Positions 6,779 through 11,553 of a stretch of DNA of 11,553 nt are shown piece by piece. Source of the DNA: a candidate division NPL-UPA2 bacterium (GTDB lineage: Bacteria > Bacillota > UBA994); contig QLUB01000059.1 of the NCBI GenBank assembly GCA_018725205.1, positions 1 to 11,553 on the forward strand, written 5' to 3'. The position numbers were made by a program, and so were the translations under genes. The notes under the pieces are model-generated. The model did not search any database, was not told the origin of the DNA, and worked only from the letters and a program-made list of their open reading frames with translations. The first letter of the stretch is position 1, and the number at the start of each line of letters is the position of its first letter.

Positions 6779-7354
6779 TCAAAGACTAGGGGTGCGCCCC
6801 AATCCAAATGCAGCTTCGTTTAGCTCAATTGTAGCGCTAGGGACGCTTTCTCGGAGCACTTCTAGCCAAGTGTCGGGCGCAAAGGGCAGGTAGTTCGACA
6901 AGGCACCGAGGAGGACGGTATTGGCTAGACGCTTGTTGCCAAGCTGCCGGGCTATGGAATTGGCCTCAACACAGACAGTTTTTAGCCCGTGCGTTGCCAG
7001 CTGCGCCGGTACGTCTTTAGGATAATCGTCCTTTTCCAGCAAAGCGCGGTTGGGCAGGATTGTTTCGCGGGATAGGACTACTACGGCCCCCGCCTTTAGC
7101 AGCGAAACCCAGCGCAGGCCCTCTAGTTCTTCCATGGCGAGTAGAAAGTCGCCTTGACCTTCTGGGATGAGTGGGGAATGCACTGCGTGGCCAAAGCGCA
7201 CGCTGCCCCACACCATGCCGCCGCGTTGGGCTAGCCCGATAACATCGCAGGTTTTCACCTGAAGACCCGCGCGAAACGCAACCCCGCCGACTATGCGCGT
7301 CGCCAGCACGAGCCCTTGTCCGCCCACGCCGGCAATGAGAATGTTGGTAGTCAT
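6779..7354 (-). CDS. iorB: Indolepyruvate ferredoxin oxidoreductase, beta subunit
   Basis: This 191-residue protein is the usual length for IorB (about 190-200). It opens with Ile-Leu-Ile-Ala-Gly-Val-Gly-Gly-Gln-Gly-Leu, the GxGGQG signature of the gamma-type domain shared by pyruvate and 2-oxoacid ferredoxin oxidoreductases. Next comes a conserved Asp-Val-Ile-Gly-Leu-Ala-Gln-Arg-Gly-Gly segment, and later Asn-Thr-Val-Leu-Leu-Gly-Ala-Leu. With IorA it forms the enzyme that converts aryl-pyruvates (indolepyruvate, phenylpyruvate, p-hydroxyphenylpyruvate), CoA and oxidised ferredoxin to aryl-acetyl-CoA, CO2 and reduced ferredoxin. Its ATG (7352-7354) overlaps the iorA TGA by four bases, so the two are translationally coupled. 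The TGA stop at 6779-6781 is followed after 19 nt by the first ABC exporter gene. The protein looks complete. Confidence 0.92.
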   Translation of the reverse strand: MTTNILIAGVGGQGLVLATRIVGGVAFRAGLQVKTCDVIGLAQRGGMVWGSVRFGHAVHSPLIPEGQGDFLLAMEELEGLRWVSLLKAGAVVVLSRETILPNRALLEKDDYPKDVPAQLATHGLKTVCVEANSIARQLGNKRLANTVLLGALSNYLPFAPDTWLEVLRESVPSATIELNEAAFGLGRTPSL

Positions 7355-9138
7355 GGCCTCGCCTCCTCCGGCGCAGTTGATCTCTTAATGGCTTTTACCG
7401 GGCAGACCTGCGAACATACCGAGCAGCCTACGCACATGTTAGGGTCAATGTAGGAGTTTTTCTTGTTTTGGCCCTCGTAAACCTTCATCGAGATAGGCGG
7501 GCAGTTTACCCCAATGCATGCGCGGCAACTAATACAGATGTCCCTGTCTACATAGAAATGAGGCTCTCTAACGTCAAAGTTAAGAGCGCACGGACGCGTA
7601 ACCACCACTACGGAGAGGCCGTCGCGTTTCATCGCGCCCATAATGACGTTCTTTGTATTGCTGTAGTCAAATTGGTCTGCCACCGAGATATCTTGTATGC
7701 CGAACGATTTTAGCACCTCAGTGATGCTAATGGCGTGAGTTGCTTGGCCCAAGTCGCCGGTAGTCGGGGTGGGCTGACCTCCCGTCATGGCCGTCGTACG
7801 GTTGTCAAGCACGATAATGGTAATGTTCTCTTTGCTCTCTGTGATATTGGCGAAGCCGGATAGACCGGAGTGAAAGAAGGTGCCGTCGCCGATAACAGCG
7901 ACGAAAGCTCGGGCCTTGTCGGCTGTGCGATGCGCCATAGCCATCCCTTGCATGATGCCGAGCGAAGCGCCCATGCTAAGATTGGTTTTTAGTACCTCAA
8001 AGGGCTCAAGTATACCAAGTGAATAACAGCCAATATCGCCAATCACTAAAGCTTTGGCCTTCTGCAAAATGTGAAAAACAGGACGGTGTGGGCAACCGGA
8101 ACACAACATGGGCGTGCGGGGTATCGCTGGCGGTGGCGTCCCTGCGCCTGTAGTGCCTTGCTGAAGGATGCCAGCTCGAACCAACCCGACCCTAATGCCG
8201 TCTGTGGTGAGCGCACCGGTAAAGGGGAAAAACTGCTTGCCTGAAGCGTCTATGCCTGCTGCTCTAAGCTGCTCCTCAATAAAGGGCATTAACTCCTCAA
8301 TGACGATGACGCGCGCGTACTCTGCGGCGATTTCTTTGAGCTTGGCTATAGGCAGCGGATAACACAGCCCGAGCTTAAAGACCGAGTATCCAAGGTCTAG
8401 CTCGGCGAGGAACTGATAAGGCAGCCCGCTCGTGACCAAGAGCACGTCGCGGCGGTCGGTATCCTCATAGGTATTCAAAGCCAAGGAGTCAGTAGCCAGA
8501 GCAAGCTTGGCAATCCGCTCTTGCATAAAGTGTTGCTGCGCGTTAGCGTGGGGCGGCAGCATGCAGTACCTAGCTTGGTCAGGCGTGAAGCCTGCTATAG
8601 ACGGCGGTGTGCGTTCTCCGAGCAGCACTGCCCCACGGCTGTGACAGAGTGTGCTGGTGAGTCTGATGATCACTGGCATGCCGTATTCCTCACTGATAGA
8701 AAGACCTAGCCCCACATAGTCTTTTGCCTCCTGCGGCGTGCTTGGCTCTAGCAGCGCGCAATGCGCAAACTTAGCAAAGAACCTGCTGTCCTGCTCGTTT
8801 TGGGAGCTAGAAAGACCCGGGTCATCGCCTACCACGAGCACAAAGCCGCCATGTGTGCGAATCTGGGTGAAAGTCATAAACGGGTCGGCAGCAATGTTAA
8901 CTCCGACGTGTTTCATGGAAGCGAGCGATCTAGCCCCGGCGAAACTACCGCCGATGGCTATTTCTAAGGCCACTTTCTCGTTCATGGCCCAGTGTGCGTG
9001 CATGTCCTTGTATTCCTTTAAGCTTTCCATTATTTCTACCGTCGGCGAGCCAGGATAGCTGGCCGCAACTACACCGCCAGCTTCAAAGAATCCACGTGCA
9101 ATGGCCTGATTGCCTGTGAGAAGCGCTATGTTACTCAT
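7351..9138 (-). CDS. iorA: Indolepyruvate ferredoxin oxidoreductase, alpha subunit
   Basis: This 595-residue cytoplasmic subunit has the normal IorA length. The N-terminal pyrimidine-binding domain begins with Leu-Leu-Thr-Gly-Asn-Gln-Ala-Ile-Ala-Arg-Gly and contains Ala-Ser-Tyr-Pro-Gly-Ser-Pro-Thr. A central Cys-Ser-Gly-Cys-Pro-His-Arg-Pro motif precedes the thiamine-diphosphate domain, with Gly417-Asp418-Gly419 and, 27 residues on, Asp445-Asn446. The C-terminus is a two-cluster ferredoxin domain with Cys535/538/541/546 and Cys569/572/575/579. The first set is spaced x2-x2-x4 and the second x2-x2-x3. Start ATG 9136-9138 has an ideal AAGGAGGT six bases upstream. The gene heads the minus-strand operon and is divergent from lytS. 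The family works in aromatic amino acid fermentation and in phenylacetate-type product formation; branched or other 2-oxoacids are alternative substrates. Confidence 0.94.
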   Translation of the reverse strand: MSNIALLTGNQAIARGFFEAGGVVAASYPGSPTVEIMESLKEYKDMHAHWAMNEKVALEIAIGGSFAGARSLASMKHVGVNIAADPFMTFTQIRTHGGFVLVVGDDPGLSSSQNEQDSRFFAKFAHCALLEPSTPQEAKDYVGLGLSISEEYGMPVIIRLTSTLCHSRGAVLLGERTPPSIAGFTPDQARYCMLPPHANAQQHFMQERIAKLALATDSLALNTYEDTDRRDVLLVTSGLPYQFLAELDLGYSVFKLGLCYPLPIAKLKEIAAEYARVIVIEELMPFIEEQLRAAGIDASGKQFFPFTGALTTDGIRVGLVRAGILQQGTTGAGTPPPAIPRTPMLCSGCPHRPVFHILQKAKALVIGDIGCYSLGILEPFEVLKTNLSMGASLGIMQGMAMAHRTADKARAFVAVIGDGTFFHSGLSGFANITESKENITIIVLDNRTTAMTGGQPTPTTGDLGQATHAISITEVLKSFGIQDISVADQFDYSNTKNVIMGAMKRDGLSVVVVTRPCALNFDVREPHFYVDRDICISCRACIGVNCPPISMKVYEGQNKKNSYIDPNMCVGCSVCSQVCPVKAIKRSTAPEEARP

Positions 9139-9144
9139 GCTTTT

Positions 9145-9152
9145 ACCTCCTT
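9145..9152 (-). promoter_or_regulatory. Ribosome binding site of iorA
   Basis: The minus strand reads AAGGAGGT, a full anti-16S match, with a six-base gap to ATG at 9136-9138. It confirms the iorA start and marks the 5' end of the minus-strand operon. Confidence 0.85.
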
Positions 9153-9189
9153 ATCGGGGTAGGACTCGTGAATCATGAACTATGGAGTG

Positions 9190-9213
9190 GCTATCCGCTG
9201 TCCGCTTCCCGCT
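9190..9213 (-). repeat. Heptamer tandem repeat, inverted copy
   Basis: Read on the minus strand this is AGCGGGA, AGCGGAC, AGCGGAT, then AGC. It matches the block at 3147-3170 at 22 of 24 positions, in opposite orientation. Its TCCGCTGTCCGCT (9194-9206) is exactly complementary to AGCGGACAGCGGA at 9380-9392, so the two could pair across about 170 bases in one transcript. Confidence 0.75.
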
Positions 9214-9300
9214 TGTAGTATCAAGTGCAAACCATTTACTCTTTCGCTAGTACTACGACAATCCCTTCAAGTCCACTACTACCGTAGCCCGCAATTAATG

Positions 9301-9306
9301 TATAAT
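9301..9306 (+). promoter_or_regulatory. lytS: Possible -10 element for lytS
   Basis: A perfect TATAAT lies 174 bases upstream of the lytS start, in an AT-richer patch (AATTAATG just before). No good -35 hexamer is present at 16-18 bases spacing, so this is a weak prediction. If it is real, the leader would contain the AGTGCCA and AGCGGAC repeats. Confidence 0.35.
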
Positions 9307-9341
9307 GGGCTTACAGCGTACGACGTGCGCCTTTTGGGCCC

Positions 9342-9376
9342 AGTGCCAAGTGCCAAGTGCCAAGTGCCAAGTGCCA
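9342..9376 (+). repeat. Tandem heptamer AGTGCCA, five perfect copies
   Basis: AGTGCCA is repeated five times without error and followed by a partial AGT, then directly by the AGCGGAC repeat at 9380. The perfect copies imply recent expansion or slippage. It lies in the presumed lytS leader or promoter region. Confidence 0.95.
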
Positions 9377-9379
9377 AGT

Positions 9380-9396
9380 AGCGGACAGCGGACAGC
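9380..9396 (+). repeat. Tandem heptamer AGCGGAC, two copies plus AGC
   Basis: Two perfect AGCGGAC units and a partial AGC are fused to the AGTGCCA array. The unit is the same as at 3147-3170 and, inverted, at 9190-9213. All three lie between genes. Confidence 0.85.
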
Positions 9397-9422
9397 TCCC
9401 TCGCGAAGCAAAAGGCTCCGTC

Positions 9423-9445
9423 CCTAATGCTTCCTAATGCTTCCT
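9423..9445 (+). repeat. Tandem decamer CCTAATGCTT, two copies plus CCT
   Basis: CCTAATGCTT occurs twice in a row and is followed by CCT. It lies about 20 bases ahead of the lytS ribosome binding site. It may only be a local duplication. Confidence 0.7.
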
Positions 9446-9465
9446 CCCCAGCTCACAGCCCAGAC

Positions 9466-9472
9466 AAGGAGG
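9466..9472 (+). promoter_or_regulatory. lytS: Ribosome binding site of lytS
   Basis: AAGGAGG with an eight-base gap to GTG 9481 sets the lytS start. Upstream in-frame codons (from 9427) overlap the decamer repeat and have no such site. Confidence 0.8.
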
Positions 9473-9480
9473 CGAACTCA

Positions 9481-11160
9481 GTGTCAGACATCCACGTTAA
9501 GATTATGCTTGGACTTGTCAACAGCTTGTCGCTCATGTTTGTTATCGCCTTTTTGCTGTCGAACGCCAAACCTTTTCGCCGTGCGATGTACGGCGAAAGG
9601 CAGACGTTGCGCGGCACGATTTTGTTGGCTGTGGTATTTGGTTTGTTTGGCATCCTGGGGACCTACCACGGCTTCCCGGTCGACGGGGCGATTGCCAATT
9701 CGCGCGCCGTCGCGGTAGTGGCGGCCGGTCTTTGGGCAGGTCCTGCCGCAGGCATTGGTGCAGGTTTAATCGCCGGGCTACATCGCTACGCCATTGACAT
9801 TGGGGGCTTCACTGCCTTTGCCTGCGGACTGGCTACCGTAGTTAAGGGCGTAGTCGGCGCACTTGCCCACCGCTACTTTATTAGGGCAAAGCATCGCGCG
9901 ATGGTGGGGTTCTGGGCGACGGTGCTCGGCGAATCTCTGCAGATGCTAATTATCTTAGGCTTAGCGCGGCCCTTTACTGCCGCTGTTTCTTTAGTAGAAA
10001 AAATCGGTCTGCCTATGATTTTCATGAACGCAGTCGGGGTAGCGCTGTTTGTGCTGCTACAGGAGACAATTTACCGCGACCGCGAGCGAGAGGCGGCTTA
10101 CCAATCCGAGTTGGCATTAAAGATTGCCAATAAGACGCTGCCGATCCTGCGGCGCGGACTCAGCCGTGCCACGGCGACCGCGGCCTGCAAGATTATTTTG
10201 GCGGAAGCTGAGGTCGACGCAGTGGCCATTACCGAAGGGCGCGAGATTCTCTCGCATTTTGGTGCCGGTGCGGACCATCACCAAGTGGGAGAAGAGATTC
10301 AGACGCATTTAACGGAGCTGGTGTTGGCTACCGGCCGGCAACAGGAAGCACAGGTGACACAAGAGATTGGCTGCCTGCATCCGGGGTGTCCACTGCAGTC
10401 GGCGATTATTGTACCGCTCACGCTTAAGGGATCTGTAGTCGGTTCCCTGAAATTGTACCGCACTAGGAGCCAAGGGATTACTCCCGTGGAGCGACAGTTA
10501 GCTGAGGGACTGGGCAGCCTCTTTTCCACTCAATTGGAACTAGCCGAGAAGGATATGCAGGAGAAACTGCTGGCTAGCGCGGAGCTTAGGGCCCTGCAGG
10601 CGCAAATAAACCCCCATTTCTTGTTTAATGCCCTTAACACCGTGGTGTCCTTTTGCCGCACTCAGCCGGAGACAGCGCGGCGGCTGCTGCTCAACTTGGC
10701 AGATTTGTTGCGGCAAAATTTTGTGCATCACCCCGATATGGTCACTCTCAGCAAAGAACTTGAACACGTCGAAGCCTATCTTGAGATTGAGAAGGCGCGC
10801 TTTAGCAGTAAGCTGCAGGTGGAGTACGACCTAAAATCGGAGGACTTCTTGCTGCCGCCGTTTATCCTGCAGCCGCTGGTCGAAAATGCCGTCAGGCACG
10901 GCATTCAGCCTCACCCGCGCGGCGGCGTGTTGCATATTGCCGCAGAGAGCAGCGTTACCTGTCATACCGTCACTATCCAGGACTCCGGAGTTGGGTTTGA
11001 CATAAACAACGCAGTAACTAGCGGCAATGGCATTGGCTTGAGTAACGTCAATCAGCGCCTGCGCAGTCTCTATGGCCCGCAGTTTGGGTTAGACATCCGG
11101 TCAATACTCGGGCAGGGTACGACATGTCAAGTGCGGATTCCACGCCGTGAGGTGGCTTAG
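9481..11160 (+). CDS. lytS: LytS-type sensor histidine kinase (5TMR-LYT, GAF, HisKA-like, HATPase)
   Basis: The protein has 559 residues from GTG 9481, chosen for AAGGAGG at 9466. The N-terminal part (to about residue 205) is a multi-helix membrane sensor of the 5TMR-LYT type. It contains Asp-Gly-Ala-Ile-Ala-Asn-Ser-Arg and a Gly/Ala-rich helix ending in Gly-Leu-His-Arg-Tyr. A GAF-like domain follows (about 215-355), with Cys298-x-His300-x2-Cys303 and a final Gly-Ser-Leu-Lys-Leu-Tyr strand. The kinase core has Asn-Pro-His379-Phe-Leu-Phe-Asn as phosphoacceptor box, Val-Glu-Asn469-Ala-Val-Arg-His-Gly as N-box, and the glycine boxes Asp-Ser-Gly-Val-Gly-Phe and Gly-Ile-Gly-Leu. LytS relatives control murein hydrolase/holin-like lrgAB genes or respond to pyruvate (BtsS, B. 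subtilis LytS). The partner regulator gene follows immediately. The signal here is unknown; the neighbouring iorAB makes a 2-oxoacid conceivable. Confidence 0.93.
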   Translation: MSDIHVKIMLGLVNSLSLMFVIAFLLSNAKPFRRAMYGERQTLRGTILLAVVFGLFGILGTYHGFPVDGAIANSRAVAVVAAGLWAGPAAGIGAGLIAGLHRYAIDIGGFTAFACGLATVVKGVVGALAHRYFIRAKHRAMVGFWATVLGESLQMLIILGLARPFTAAVSLVEKIGLPMIFMNAVGVALFVLLQETIYRDREREAAYQSELALKIANKTLPILRRGLSRATATAACKIILAEAEVDAVAITEGREILSHFGAGADHHQVGEEIQTHLTELVLATGRQQEAQVTQEIGCLHPGCPLQSAIIVPLTLKGSVVGSLKLYRTRSQGITPVERQLAEGLGSLFSTQLELAEKDMQEKLLASAELRALQAQINPHFLFNALNTVVSFCRTQPETARRLLLNLADLLRQNFVHHPDMVTLSKELEHVEAYLEIEKARFSSKLQVEYDLKSEDFLLPPFILQPLVENAVRHGIQPHPRGGVLHIAAESSVTCHTVTIQDSGVGFDINNAVTSGNGIGLSNVNQRLRSLYGPQFGLDIRSILGQGTTCQVRIPRREVA

Positions 11161-11553
11161 GTGACTATTCGCGCCGTGATCATTGATGACGAGCAACCGG
11201 CGCGCCAAGAGCTGTCTTTTCTCCTGCGGCAATTAGAGTGGCTCGAGATAGTAGGGGAAGCAGAGACGGCTGACGAGGGCTTAGCCGTTATCCTTGCCTT
11301 GTGTCCCCAGCTTGTTTTTTTGGACATCAAATTGCCGGGGGCCAATGGGCTGGAGTTGGCAAAGGAGATAGCTCAGTTGCCGGACAAGCCGCACGTGGTG
11401 TTCACTACGGCTTATGACAGCTATGCGATTGCCGCTTTTGAGGTTAACGCCTTGGACTATGTCCTAAAGCCCTACCACGAGGCCCGCGTGCTGAAAGCTG
11501 CGCATAAGGCGAGGGTGGCCTTAGACAAAGGAAAGGCGCAGGCCGCGCGCCCG
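11161..11553 (+). CDS. lytR: LytR/AlgR-type response regulator, receiver domain (3' end outside window)
   Basis: The frame starts with GTG 11161, directly after the lytS TAG, with GAGGTG at 11149-11154 as ribosome site, and is still open at the window edge (131 residues seen). The receiver domain is complete. It has acidic residues Asp9-Asp10-Glu11, phosphoacceptor Asp55 in Phe-Leu-Asp-Ile-Lys-Leu-Pro, Thr82/Thr83 in Phe-Thr-Thr-Ala-Tyr-Asp, and Lys103 in Leu-Lys-Pro-Tyr. The run Ala-Phe-Glu-Val-Asn-Ala-Leu-Asp-Tyr is typical of receivers fused to a LytTR DNA-binding domain. That domain would begin after the charged linker at the window end but cannot be seen. It is co-transcribed with and presumably phosphorylated by the LytS kinase upstream. 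Target promoters are unknown; members of this family usually bind paired 9-10 bp direct repeats. Confidence 0.88.
   Translation, partial: MTIRAVIIDDEQPARQELSFLLRQLEWLEIVGEAETADEGLAVILALCPQLVFLDIKLPGANGLELAKEIAQLPDKPHVVFTTAYDSYAIAAFEVNALDYVLKPYHEARVLKAAHKARVALDKGKAQAARP

Larger units (their letters stand above)
9139..9480. other. Divergent intergenic region between iorA and lytS
   Basis: These 342 bases carry no convincing gene. The two Shine-Dalgarno sites lie at the ends. In between are an inverted pair of AGCGGAC-type heptamer blocks (9190-9213 and 9380-9396), five AGTGCCA units (9342-9376), two CCTAATGCTT units (9423-9442) and a TATAAT at 9301-9306. Promoters for both directions must lie here or be internal. 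No clear -35 box, intrinsic terminator or riboswitch fold was recognised. A short open frame at 9175-9381 reads through the repeats and has no ribosome site, so it is not called. Confidence 0.6.

Noticed and set aside
9175..9381. 68-codon open frame between iorA and lytS
   Set aside because: It reads through three repeat blocks, has no Shine-Dalgarno site and resembles nothing known.
9342..9396. CRISPR-like array
   Set aside because: The units are 7 bases long and adjacent, with no spacers and no cas genes.

Overview
The window looks like chromosome from an anaerobic, amino-acid-fermenting or syntrophic bacterium of the Bacillota/Clostridia type. The evidence is a tungsten-type aldehyde ferredoxin oxidoreductase (AOR), a thiamine-dependent indolepyruvate ferredoxin oxidoreductase (IorAB), a PrsW-type membrane protease, a LytS/LytR-type two-component system, strong AAGGAGG-type ribosome binding sites and frequent GTG starts. 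The taxonomic guess is inference from gene content only. No rRNA, tRNA, CRISPR array, transposase or phage gene is visible.

Layout. (1) Bases 1-2873, plus strand: the 3' end of a PrsW-family protease gene, then a compact three-gene unit of a four-cluster [4Fe-4S] protein, an AOR catalytic subunit and a MoaD/ThiS-like sulfur carrier. (2) Bases 2851-9138, minus strand: an apparent operon read from right to left. It holds iorA and iorB (4-nt overlap), two half-size ABC exporter genes that would form a heterodimer, and an orphan piece of a histidine kinase (dimerization/phosphoacceptor region only) that converges on the MoaD-like gene. (3) Bases 9139-9480: a divergent intergenic region with three kinds of short tandem repeat. 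(4) Bases 9481-11553, plus strand: a LytS-type sensor kinase and the receiver domain of its response regulator, which runs off the window.

How it may work together. IorAB oxidatively decarboxylates aryl-pyruvates from aromatic amino acids to aryl-acetyl-CoA and reduces ferredoxin. AOR enzymes oxidise aldehydes, including those that 2-oxoacid oxidoreductases release as by-products, to acids using the same kind of low-potential carrier. The two units therefore fit one 2-oxoacid/aldehyde metabolism, with the four-cluster protein as electron wire and the MoaD-like protein supplying sulfur for the pterin cofactor. The exporter shares the ior transcription unit, but its substrate cannot be read from the sequence.

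Most notable: the first exporter gene is intact from end to end except for one in-frame TAG at codon 450, and it carries Lys in place of the H-loop His. The histidine-kinase fragment keeps its phosphoacceptor His but has lost its ATPase domain. A heptamer repeat (AGCGGAC type) occurs at three places, once directly at the kinase-fragment junction and twice, inverted, upstream of lytS.
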